Source: Deltaproteobacteria bacterium (GTDB taxonomy: Bacteria; Desulfobacterota; Desulfarculia; Adiutricales; Adiutricaceae). From it: DNA of 64,000 nt. Shown here piece after piece: positions 36,274 through 44,608 of the stretch. The notes below the pieces were generated by a model. It was not told the origin of the DNA. It worked only from the letters and a program-made list of their open reading frames with translations, and ran no database searches. The stretch spans positions 1 to 64,000 of the forward strand of contig JAISRZ010000107.1 of assembly GCA_031273455.1 (NCBI GenBank), written 5' to 3'. The translations under genes were made by a program, and so were the position numbers. Each line of letters begins with the position of its first letter. Position 1 is the stretch's first letter.

Positions 36274-38085
36274 ATGAGGCGGGAAAATATTAGAAACGTG
36301 GCCATTGTCGCCCACGTGGATCATGGGAAAACCACTCTAGTGGACGCCATGCTCTGGCAAAGCGGTCTTTTTCGGGAAAACCAGTCGGTTAAAGAGCGGG
36401 TTATGGATAACCTGGATCTGGAGCGCGAAAAGGGCATCACCATCATGGCCAAAAACACTTCCATTAACTTTGGCCAAGTGAAGATCAATATCGTGGACAC
36501 CCCAGGGCACGCGGACTTTGGCGGCGAGGTCGAGCGGACCTTAACCATGGTTGAGGGGGCCTTACTTCTGGTGGACGCCTCGGAGGGGCCTTTGCCCCAG
36601 ACCCGGTTCGTCTTGCAGAAAGCCTTGGAAAAGCGGTTGCCCATCATCGCGGTCATTAACAAAATCGACCGCCCGGACCGTCGGCCCAAAGAGGTTTTGG
36701 ACGATATCTACTCCCTACTCATCGACTTAGACGCGGACGACGCGCAGTTGGAGTTTCCAGTCCTCTACGCCAACGCTAAAAAAGGGGCCGCCTGGCTGTC
36801 CCTAGACGCGGCCGAGAACCCTAACCCCGATGATCGGGCTAACCTTTTACCTCTCTTTCAAGCCATCTTGGACCATATCCCGGCCCCCAGCGGCGATCCC
36901 AGCGCCCCGGCCCAGTTTTTGGCCACTAGCTTAGAGTGGTCCGATTACCTTGGCCGGATGTGCGTGGGGCCCTTACGGGCCGGGACTTTAAAAGCCGGTC
37001 AAGAGGTGGCTTTGCTGAAAAACGGGGTCTTGACCCAAAAAGCCCCGCTTAAAGCCCTCTTCACTTACGAGGGCTTGAGCCGAGTGGAGGCTACCCAGGT
37101 CGAGGCCGGGGACATCGTGGCCATCGCCGGGTTACCCGAGGCCTTTATCGGGGACACCGTGGCCGATCCTTTGGACCCGAGGCCTTTGCCCCCAGTGGTG
37201 GTGGATGAGCCCACTTTAACCATGGAGTTCGCGGTCAACTCCTCGCCCTTAGCTGGCCGGGAGGGCTCCATTGTCACCTCCCGGCAGATTAGGGCCCGTC
37301 TGGAAAAAGAGGCTTTGTACAACGTCTCCATCCGGGTCAGCTCGGATCCCCAAGGCTCGGGCGAAAGCTTCCAGGTCGGGGCTAGAGGGGAGTTACAACT
37401 GGCGGTCTTAGTGGAAACCATGCGCCGGGAAGGGTATGAGCTCACTTTAGGCCCCCCCAAGATTATCGTGAAGACCATTAATGGCCAGGCCCATGAGCCC
37501 ATGGAACTGGCCGTTCTGGACGTGCCCGAGGAGTTTGTCGGGGTGGTGGCCGAAAAGCTCTCAGCCCGGAAAGGCCGGGTGGTTAAATTGACTAACCACG
37601 GCTCCGGTCGGGTCCGCTTGGAGGTCAAGGTGCCCACTCGGGGCTTAATCGGTTACCGGGGCCAGTTTATGACCGACACCCGGGGGGAGGGGATTTTAAA
37701 CGCCATCGCCTTGGGCTACGCCCCCTTCACCGGGGAGATTAAAGGCCGGGCCAACGGGTCTTTGGTCTCGGATCGCCAAGGGGTGGCCGTGGCTTACGCT
37801 TTATTCCACTTGCAGCCCCGGGGCTCCATATTTAGCTCCCCCGGGGATCCGGTGTACCCAGGCTTAATCATCGGCGAGAACTCCCGGACCGAGGACATCT
37901 GGGTTAACCCTTGTAAGGAGAAAAAACTGACCAACATCCGGGCCAGCGGCTCGGATGAGGCTTTACGGCTTATCCCGCCTCGGCGCTTATCCTTAGAGGA
38001 AGCCATCGAGTACCTGCGGGAAGACGAGGTCTTGGAAGTGACCCCCAAGTCCACGCGTCTAAGGAAGAAAAACCCTAAAAGTTAA
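36274..38085 (+). CDS. typA: Ribosome-associated GTPase TypA/BipA
   Basis: A 603-aa translational GTPase that binds the 70S ribosome and assists 50S assembly under stress or cold. The G1 motif is AHVDHGKTT, with DTPGHADFGGEVERT for G3 and NKIDRPDRR for G4. The EF-G-like domains and the BipA-specific C-terminal domain (LSARKGRVVKLTNHGSGRVRLE, PTRGLIGYRGQFMTDTRGEG) are complete. The start MRRENIRNVAIVAH matches the family; an in-frame ATG at 36253 and a longer frame from 36133 lack support. Confidence 0.97.
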   Translation: MRRENIRNVAIVAHVDHGKTTLVDAMLWQSGLFRENQSVKERVMDNLDLEREKGITIMAKNTSINFGQVKINIVDTPGHADFGGEVERTLTMVEGALLLVDASEGPLPQTRFVLQKALEKRLPIIAVINKIDRPDRRPKEVLDDIYSLLIDLDADDAQLEFPVLYANAKKGAAWLSLDAAENPNPDDRANLLPLFQAILDHIPAPSGDPSAPAQFLATSLEWSDYLGRMCVGPLRAGTLKAGQEVALLKNGVLTQKAPLKALFTYEGLSRVEATQVEAGDIVAIAGLPEAFIGDTVADPLDPRPLPPVVVDEPTLTMEFAVNSSPLAGREGSIVTSRQIRARLEKEALYNVSIRVSSDPQGSGESFQVGARGELQLAVLVETMRREGYELTLGPPKIIVKTINGQAHEPMELAVLDVPEEFVGVVAEKLSARKGRVVKLTNHGSGRVRLEVKVPTRGLIGYRGQFMTDTRGEGILNAIALGYAPFTGEIKGRANGSLVSDRQGVAVAYALFHLQPRGSIFSSPGDPVYPGLIIGENSRTEDIWVNPCKEKKLTNIRASGSDEALRLIPPRRLSLEEAIEYLREDEVLEVTPKSTRLRKKNPKS

Positions 38086-38104
38086 CTTATTGGCCTTAAC
38101 CTTA

Positions 38105-38138
38105 ACCCCTAAAGAACCTTAGAAGGATCTTTAGGGGT
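38105..38138 (+). terminator. Hairpin downstream of typA
   Basis: ACCCCTAAAGA (38105-38115) and TCTTTAGGGGT (38128-38138) form an 11-bp perfect stem with a 12-nt loop. No T-run follows, so termination is possible but not certain. Confidence 0.5.
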
Positions 38139-38575
38139 AGCTATTAGGGTTCTTAAAGGGGTTGGAACATTAGGAAAAGAATTTTAAATTTTTAGAGGAT
38201 ATGCTATTATAACCTCGATTTCGCGATTAAAAATAGCCATTGGCGACCAAATTTTGCGAGCGGCTAATCCTTTTAGCCCCTTAATAACCTTTGGAGCCTT
38301 ATCCCTTTTTGGTGGCCTTAGGAACCTTTTGGGGGCTAGGTTTAGCCTTCTGGTTAGCGCCCGAATTGTTCCCTAGGGGCGATGATTGGGGATTAAGACT
38401 TTAAAAAAAATAAGCGTATTTTTTAAACTGGTTTAGCGTTTTTTGAAGCTTTTTTTGAAGACGCCCACAGGGCCGGGGTTGGCCCAAAAGGTTCATTAGG
38501 TTTTTCCATAAAGTTATAATATATTTTTTGGATCTATATAGCGATGGCCTACACATTATCCTCTAAGGGTGCGCT
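38139..38575. other. Intergenic region upstream of the DUF2726 gene
   Basis: About 440 bp without a gene. A perfect -10 box TATAAT lies at 38515-38520 with a weak TTCATT 17 bp upstream (38492-38497), a reasonable promoter for the following gene. Nothing else is seen. Confidence 0.45.
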
Positions 38576-40225
38576 ATGGACATGTTCGTTGATGATTTGA
38601 TTAAGTTTTTCACTAATATGGACAACGCGCCCATTTGGGGCGGGGGCCTAGCCTTTATTGTGATCTTGAGTTTTCTTCTGCGTCGCCGGAAGAAGAACGC
38701 GCCCGGGGAAAAGGAAAAACGTCCCCCCGCTCCGAAAAAAGCCGAAAAAAAGGCGGAAAAATTAGAAAAAGCCCCGCCAAAAGAGAAGCGATCCTTTTTC
38801 TCCCGCAAACCCCCCAAAGCCCCCCCGACCCCAGCTCCAGCTCCGGTGGCCGAGCCTAGCCCAGCGGCGGCGGCTCCTTTAGCCGCGCCGGGGGATAACG
38901 GTTTTCGGGCGGTGCAATTGCGTTCGGTGGATGGCGCGGTTTTTGAGGACACCCAGTCTTTGATTCTGGCTCAGGATTTCGCCCAGGCCGCTCAGCCCTC
39001 GCCCAGCGTCGCTCCCTTAGCCCCGCCGCCCATCGCTCCGGTGGCCGAACCTAGTTTAGTGGCCCCGCCGCCTATCGCTCCGGTGGCTGAACCTAGTTTA
39101 GTGGCCCCGCCAACGCCTCAGCCGGTTCCCGTGGCCCCGCCGACTCCACCGGCCCCACCGGTTCAACCAGCTCCACCGGCTCCACCAGTTCAAACAGCTC
39201 CCGTGGCCCCACCAGCGCCTCAACCCGTGGCTCCTCCGGTGGCTCAACCCGTGGCTCCCCCAGCGCCTCAACCAGCCCCGCGGCCAGTCCCCGTGGCCCC
39301 CGTGGCTCCGCCGGAATTGGCCCCACCCTTGATCCAGATAATGGAGTCTTTGCCCCAAGATGTTATTCCGGGCGCCCAGGATCTGTTGGCCCAAGCGGCC
39401 CAGTTAGCCCCGCCGGCTCAAGCGGCTCGGCCAGCTCAGCCAGCTCCGTTGGCTCCGCCAGTAGAGGTGGCGGTGAGCCCCCCGGAAATCATTCCGCAAC
39501 CCGCGGACGCCTCCGGGCAACTGCCTTCAGTGGAGCTAGTGGCGGCCCCGGAAGCCGTGGCCCCCATGGTGGTGGTCAGCCCGCCCAAAGCCGCTCAACC
39601 TGGGCAGAAAGCCCCGCCCGTGGCCGCGGTCCCTTTATCGGCGGCCCCGGTGCCCACGGTCTCGGTCTCGCCCGCTTTTGAGGTCCACGACGAGCTAGAC
39701 GACTTGACCCCAGCGGCCCCGCCGCGGCCAGCCCGTTTGGCTCGGCCCGACCAGACCATGATGAGCGCCCCCATCCAGATCGATCAGACCCAGCCACCGG
39801 CCCAAGTCCGATCGGTCGAGAAGAAGGCGGTGACCATCCAAGATCTGGAAGTGGATTATGAAGTCACCCCGTTTATGACGCCTTTGGAGATAGTTTATTA
39901 TCGGTTGCTAAGGTCAGCTTTAAACCAGTATCTGATTTTCCCCAACGTCATCTGTCGGTCGGTCATCAAAGCCTCCTCCAACCACCCGGAGCACAAAAAG
40001 ATCGCGGACAATGTCTTAAACGGCACGAGCTTAAGTTTTATCGTCTGCGACGTGAAGCTGAACATTGTGGCCGTGGTCGAGGTCATTGACGAAAGCAAAT
40101 CCCCGACCAATAAGGACAAAGCTCGGAACTACATTTTAAAGAAAGTGGGTTTTGTCCTATTGCGTTTTTATAGCGGGGACAAACCGCCGGACACCGAGAC
40201 CATAAGGCGTCACATTTTAGGCTAA
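38576..40225 (+). CDS. Membrane-anchored Pro/Ala-rich protein with C-terminal DUF2726 domain
   Basis: 549 aa. One N-terminal transmembrane helix (WGGGLAFIVILSFLL, ~20-34) is followed by a highly basic stretch. About 270 residues of Pro/Ala/Val-rich repeats come next, including two copies of a PPPIAPVAEPSLVA unit. The C-terminal ~115 residues (VTPFMTPLEIVYYRLL to RRHILG) fit DUF2726, a PD-(D/E)XK-like fold, with SFIVCDVKLNIVAVVEVIDESK as the conserved core. The linker may span the envelope or keep the domain away from the membrane. Enzymatic activity is unproven. A strong terminator follows. Confidence 0.8.
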   Translation: MDMFVDDLIKFFTNMDNAPIWGGGLAFIVILSFLLRRRKKNAPGEKEKRPPAPKKAEKKAEKLEKAPPKEKRSFFSRKPPKAPPTPAPAPVAEPSPAAAAPLAAPGDNGFRAVQLRSVDGAVFEDTQSLILAQDFAQAAQPSPSVAPLAPPPIAPVAEPSLVAPPPIAPVAEPSLVAPPTPQPVPVAPPTPPAPPVQPAPPAPPVQTAPVAPPAPQPVAPPVAQPVAPPAPQPAPRPVPVAPVAPPELAPPLIQIMESLPQDVIPGAQDLLAQAAQLAPPAQAARPAQPAPLAPPVEVAVSPPEIIPQPADASGQLPSVELVAAPEAVAPMVVVSPPKAAQPGQKAPPVAAVPLSAAPVPTVSVSPAFEVHDELDDLTPAAPPRPARLARPDQTMMSAPIQIDQTQPPAQVRSVEKKAVTIQDLEVDYEVTPFMTPLEIVYYRLLRSALNQYLIFPNVICRSVIKASSNHPEHKKIADNVLNGTSLSFIVCDVKLNIVAVVEVIDESKSPTNKDKARNYILKKVGFVLLRFYSGDKPPDTETIRRHILG

Positions 40226-40245
40226 AACCCCCTTTTTAATAACCA

Positions 40246-40285
40246 CCCCTTTCTTGGCCGTTTAAGGCTAAGAAAGGGGTTTTTT
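40246..40285 (+). terminator. Rho-independent terminator of the DUF2726 gene
   Basis: CCCCTTTCTTGGCC (40246-40259) pairs with GGCTAAGAAAGGGG (40266-40279), a 14-bp stem with one G-U pair, followed by six T. Confidence 0.9.
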
Positions 40286-40849
40286 GATGGCCTTTAACCA
40301 AAACCCCATACGACATATTCCGACCCCTACAATCCCTTTATAGTTTTGCCTATCTAAAGCGAATCGCCGAGTTTTCTAACTTTTTCGGTATTATTGGCGC
40401 TATAGACAACCCATCATAGCGATCTAAACTTTTTGACTTAAGGCTTCGCCTTGACTCTTGGGCCAATAAACCCTACAATTTATTATACGTTAAAATTAGT
40501 TTGGTTATCTCGTTTAAGCCAATATTAAAGGGTTTTTGGAAAAATGTCTTTAGGGTGGCTTAACTTGTTAAGGTTCTTAAGGTCAAAAACTATCTTTATG
40601 GTTTCGCTTAATGGCCGACAAAAGGGGTTAGTCTATAGGGTTTTATGATCCGGTTTTGGTCCCCATGGCGCGTTTATTAGTGGCTTTTTATTTATTTAAA
40701 CCTTACGGCCCTAATGGCGATCTTTAAGGTAATTAAAGGGTTAGCTCCCAATTACGCGTATCGCTTAATAATAGGGGGCCCTTAAGTTAGCCATCACGGT
40801 TAAGGTTAGGGGCGCTTTTAGGGCCTAATAGACTATGGGGGAAGGTAGG
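40286..40849. other. Long intergenic region
   Basis: About 560 bp between a terminator and the outer-membrane protein gene. No ORF, hairpin or convincing promoter was identified on either strand. Confidence 0.5.
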
Positions 40850-41779
40850 ATGAAGTTAATAAAAATGGCGATTATAGTCGCCTTTCTGACCTTTTGGGTT
40901 TTCTTTTTCCCCAAGGCGGACGTGGCTAGCGGCTCGGCTCATTTCTCCACCGGCGGCAGCGGGTACAAGCTAGCCACCATGCCCCCGCCGGGACTGTATT
41001 ATTTGATGTACAACGCCTACTTTGACGCCGATGACTATATCGATGATCGCGGCCACAAGATTAAGGGGAAAGACACCCATACCACGGTTTTTTCCCAGAC
41101 TCACCGTTTGGTTTGGTCCACGCCCGTGAAAATCCTCTCGGGCAACTTATTGTTGGATATAGTTATACCGGTCTACTCTTTCGACTTAGGCCGGACTTTA
41201 GTCGGCCCCAATGGCGACACCCACCATTTTGGCGTGGGCGACCCGTATAGCCACGTGACCATCGCTTGGCACGGCCCAACCTATGACGCCTTGGCCTCCT
41301 TGGCCTTCTTTTTCCCCATTGGCGAGTACCGTCAAGGGGAGGCGGCTAGCCCGGGCAAAGGTTACTTCGGTCTCCAACCGACCTTTGGCCTCACCTGGTA
41401 CTTTGATAAGGCCAGAACTTGGACTTGGTCCACCATTGTCCGGTATGAGTTTAGCTATAAGCAACGCCATACTGGCCTCCGCGAGGGCGATAACTTCCAC
41501 TATGAGACCTCGGTGGGTAAACAACTGGGCAATATCGCTCTGGCCGTCTCCTCGGCTGGCTCCTTTCAGACCACCAACGCCAAAGGTAAAGGGAGCGACG
41601 AGGCTAACGCGGCTTTAACTAGAACCTTTTCTTTGGGCCCGGAAGTGGTCGTGGGCCTTGGCCGGCTGGGGAACTTAAGCTTTCGCTGCTTATTTGGCTT
41701 AGAGGCCCGCAATAGCTCTAAAGGCGTGACCTCAGTTTTGACCTGGACGGTTCCCATCTTCATGTACGATCAGAACTAA
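40850..41779 (+). CDS. Outer-membrane SphA/Phenol_MetA_deg family protein
   Basis: 309 aa from the ATG at 40850, which has GGAAGG upstream; an in-frame ATG 5 codons earlier overlaps that site. A Sec signal (KLIKMAIIVAFLTFWVFFF) is followed by many alternating beta strands. The N-terminal mature motif PPPGLYYLMYNAYFDADDYID and the GVGDPYSHVTIAWHG segment fit the PF13557 barrel family, often annotated as transporters of aromatic or hydrophobic compounds. The ligand is unknown. It converges with a small minus-strand gene at a shared terminator. Confidence 0.8.
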   Translation: MKLIKMAIIVAFLTFWVFFFPKADVASGSAHFSTGGSGYKLATMPPPGLYYLMYNAYFDADDYIDDRGHKIKGKDTHTTVFSQTHRLVWSTPVKILSGNLLLDIVIPVYSFDLGRTLVGPNGDTHHFGVGDPYSHVTIAWHGPTYDALASLAFFFPIGEYRQGEAASPGKGYFGLQPTFGLTWYFDKARTWTWSTIVRYEFSYKQRHTGLREGDNFHYETSVGKQLGNIALAVSSAGSFQTTNAKGKGSDEANAALTRTFSLGPEVVVGLGRLGNLSFRCLFGLEARNSSKGVTSVLTWTVPIFMYDQN

Positions 41780-41807
41780 GCGTAAGTTTACCCTGGTTAA
41801 ACTAAAA

Positions 41808-41840
41808 CCCCCCGAGGCTGGATCAATCAGGCTCGGGGGG
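41808..41840. terminator. Bidirectional terminator
   Basis: CCCCCCGAG (41808-41816) pairs with CTCGGGGGG (41832-41840). Reading leftwards TTTTAG follows, so it fits best the minus-strand small gene and may also stop the outer-membrane protein transcript. Confidence 0.7.
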
Positions 41841-41879
41841 GTATTGGCGGCCTAAGGTCCGCTTATTTAAAATACGCGA

Positions 41880-42083
41880 CTATTTGTTAGGTTTAAACGG
41901 GCCTTTAGGGCCAATCATCGCGCCTTGAGGTTGGGCGGGGCCAGCCGTTTCCGGCGGGAGGCTAGCTTTCTCTATACGAATATACTCAATGATCTCGTCC
42001 ACGGACATATCTTTGACTTTTTCAAAAAAATCGGGGTGGAGTTCCTCTACCTCACCTTCGGCGTTTTCTTTGTGTTTGGTCAT
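41880..42083 (-). CDS. Small acidic hypothetical protein
   Basis: 67 aa from the ATG at 42083 (GAGG 7 nt upstream). It is Glu/Lys-rich and helical in the first half (HPDFFEKVKDMSVDEIIEYIRIEKASLPP) and Pro/Gly-rich at the end (IGPKGPFKPNK). No signal or membrane segment. The family was not recognised. A promoter-like AAGACA/TATATA pair (42159-42131, leftwards) and a downstream terminator support a real single-gene unit. Confidence 0.55.
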   Translation of the reverse strand: MTKHKENAEGEVEELHPDFFEKVKDMSVDEIIEYIRIEKASLPPETAGPAQPQGAMIGPKGPFKPNK

Positions 42084-42746
42084 TTGGAGCCTCAAGCGCT
42101 ACGTCAATGGTTATAATATTTTATCGTAACTATATAGTGAAAATAAAGTTTCTTGTCTTAACTTTATTGATATGTTTGGCGCCATAACTTATTAGCTAAA
42201 GCCTTTAGAGCGACCCCGCTAAATCGACCAGTTGGCCCAACGACCCAAAGTCGCGAATTTTATCCATTATAGGTTAGCTTAAACGGAGAATCAAACCGTC
42301 CTTAAGCTAGAACCCCGCCTAACATCCCTTACCCAGCGACCCAACCGTTGATAACCAAAAAACCGCCCTTAACCAACTGACTAGAATTACGGTTGATTAT
42401 TCAGCTATTTCCAGCTATTTTTGAGAAATGAAAATCCGGCTAGCCGTTTAAAAGACCCATCCTAACTGGCCTTGGGGTGGGAAGAGATCTTTAATTTTAT
42501 ATAATGGTCTCTAATTATTCTGGTATACGCTAAAATCACAATATTTATCATAAACTAATATATTTCAATGTATAAACGTTGGCGGCGGGCGGGCCTATTA
42601 AAGTCGACCCGTTGGTTAAGTGGGGCGCCCGGTTGAGGCGGGAGATCCTCCTTACCAACTCCAAAAGTTAACGTTTACCCTTATAATTTTTCTTTTTTGA
42701 CGTTTAAAGCGGTTTTATTAAGAACTATAATCTTCATAGGTCAAGC
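42084..42746. other. Divergent intergenic region
   Basis: About 660 bp. The leftward AAGACA - 17 nt - TATATA pair at 42159-42131 could drive the small gene. Towards the right several AT-rich TATAAT boxes (42682-42687, 42726-42731) occur without matching -35 boxes. No ORF or RNA gene is seen. Confidence 0.45.
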
Positions 42747-44597
42747 GTGTTGATAGATTTTTTGGTTAAAAGCCTTTTGGTTTTTGGATTAGTCTACCTC
42801 TTCGGGTGGCTGGCCCCTAATATGCCCTTAGGGGTCTTTTCCCTCTGGCTAATAGCTCTGGCTTTGCCTATGTCCTTCTATGTGGCCCATGGGTTCGCGG
42901 TCAGAAGAACCCGCTTAGCCCACACTTTTAGCCAAAATGGCCTGGTTCAGAAGTTTTTAGCCCGTAGTTTAGGGGTTAACGTTCTCGTGTTCTTAGCCTC
43001 TCTGGTTATCTCATTTTTCACCCTCATAAATTTCGCTCTTTTGCGGGGTTGGGACTGGGTCTGGGTGGCCCTTTCCTTTGGGGTCTTTTATCTGGCCCAG
43101 GTCTTACTTCCTAAGCGGTTAGTGGGCGAGTCCGTCCCCTGGTTAAGGCCAGCTAGGTTTAGCGCCTGGACTTTATTCCTCGCGCCGCTCCTTTTAGGGT
43201 TACTTAGGGCGGTCTTTTTGGGGTTAAGCGCGCCCGGCGGGTGGTTAGATGGGGCTTGGCGCTTACTAAAATCGAGCTCCAACTTTTTGGCCGCCATCGC
43301 CCCTAGCGGGGGGATCGGCGAGTTCGTTCCCTTTGGGGAGTCTTCCTCGGCCTTTTTAAAGTTGGCCGGCGGTTACGCGGCTTTAGTGGGGTCTATCGGC
43401 CAACAATCTTTGGATCTTTTAGAAAGTTACTCTTGGTTTTTAGGTCTTTTTTTTCAAACTTTAAATAGCGTCTGTCTTTATGGCGGTTGTTTCGCGGTGA
43501 TCGCTTTTTTAACTATGGCCCCGGGGGAGTGGCGCCGCCCTTTGGTCGCTCCAGCGGAAGTCTCGCCGCCCCCCAAGGTTCCGCGCTCCGCGGCTCTTTG
43601 GCATTTAGCCGTTTTGGCTTTGGTGGGCCTAGCGTTTTTCTATCCTCGCCCCAGCTTATTGGACAATTATTCCTCTGGCCCTAAGGGCGTAGCCTTAGAG
43701 AGCTTCAGGGTTAAGCTACAAAGAGAGATGACGCGGTTTATTTACGCCTTAGGCGGGAGATTTTACGATGAGGGGCTCGAGGCTAGAGTCCAGGAGTTAG
43801 CCCAAGGTAAGCTCAAGGCCATAAGTTTAAAGCGTGAGGATCTGATAGTTAGGATCAATCAGGATTTTAACGGCTACAAAAGTCGAGTCGACCATTTCCT
43901 GGACTGGTATTACAGTTTAAGCGGGGAGTTAGGCCAGCTGGCCCAGCTAGTCCAGGGAGGCCAAGAGGCGGCGGAGCGATACTTGCGCGAAAAAATGGCC
44001 GAGAGTATCGCGGCCCAAAGCGACTCGCAAAAACTTTACGCGGACATTAAAAAGTATGTGGATGAAGTTAACTCTTTTAAGTCCGAATTGGAAGAGGACA
44101 TCCAAATAATTTTGCCTTTGTATGAGGTTTCCCCGGAATTTATGGTTAATTACAAACTCCAGCGGATCACCTTAGCTGAACTGGCTAATAAAGCCACTCC
44201 CGTGACCCTAACGCGCTTTCCAACTCGGGCGGTGGCCAGCGCTATCGCGGGTTTGGGCGCCGGGTCAGTCACGGCGGTTATTGTGGCTAAGTTAGCCAAA
44301 AAAATCATCTTCAAAAAAGCGGTTAAAGCCTTGGTCAGAATCGCCGCCACTCGCGGTCTAACCGTCGCCGGTGGGGCGGCCGTTGGCGGGGCCGCCGGTA
44401 GCGTCATCCCCGGGGCGGGCACGGCGGCGGGGGCGGTGGCCGGATTGGCGGTGGGTTTGGCGGCGGGCTTGGGCTTGGACAAAATTATCATCGAAATAGA
44501 GGAGTTTATGAACCGCGAGGAGTTTAAGCGGGAGATATTTAAGACCATTGACGCGGAAAGGATGGAGCTTTTAAGGGCCTTAAAACCGAAAGATTAA
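42747..44597 (+). CDS. Multi-pass membrane protein with a C-terminal glycine-zipper segment
   Basis: A 616-aa protein of unrecognised family. It has about seven hydrophobic helices in residues 1-300, then a charged, helix-rich region (~310-465) with coiled-coil character. Next come two hydrophobic stretches (~490-515 and ~530-580); the second is a dense Gly/Ala zipper (GGAAVGGAAGSVIPG and onward), and a basic/acidic tail ends the protein. Such zippers pack tightly in membranes and occur in pore-forming and envelope-integrity proteins. The start is GTG at 42747 with TAGG upstream; TTG at the next codon is possible. It converges with mutS2, 11 bp between stops. Confidence 0.65.
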   Translation: MLIDFLVKSLLVFGLVYLFGWLAPNMPLGVFSLWLIALALPMSFYVAHGFAVRRTRLAHTFSQNGLVQKFLARSLGVNVLVFLASLVISFFTLINFALLRGWDWVWVALSFGVFYLAQVLLPKRLVGESVPWLRPARFSAWTLFLAPLLLGLLRAVFLGLSAPGGWLDGAWRLLKSSSNFLAAIAPSGGIGEFVPFGESSSAFLKLAGGYAALVGSIGQQSLDLLESYSWFLGLFFQTLNSVCLYGGCFAVIAFLTMAPGEWRRPLVAPAEVSPPPKVPRSAALWHLAVLALVGLAFFYPRPSLLDNYSSGPKGVALESFRVKLQREMTRFIYALGGRFYDEGLEARVQELAQGKLKAISLKREDLIVRINQDFNGYKSRVDHFLDWYYSLSGELGQLAQLVQGGQEAAERYLREKMAESIAAQSDSQKLYADIKKYVDEVNSFKSELEEDIQIILPLYEVSPEFMVNYKLQRITLAELANKATPVTLTRFPTRAVASAIAGLGAGSVTAVIVAKLAKKIIFKKAVKALVRIAATRGLTVAGGAAVGGAAGSVIPGAGTAAGAVAGLAVGLAAGLGLDKIIIEIEEFMNREEFKREIFKTIDAERMELLRALKPKD

Positions 44598-44608
44598 GCG
44601 GCTTTTAT

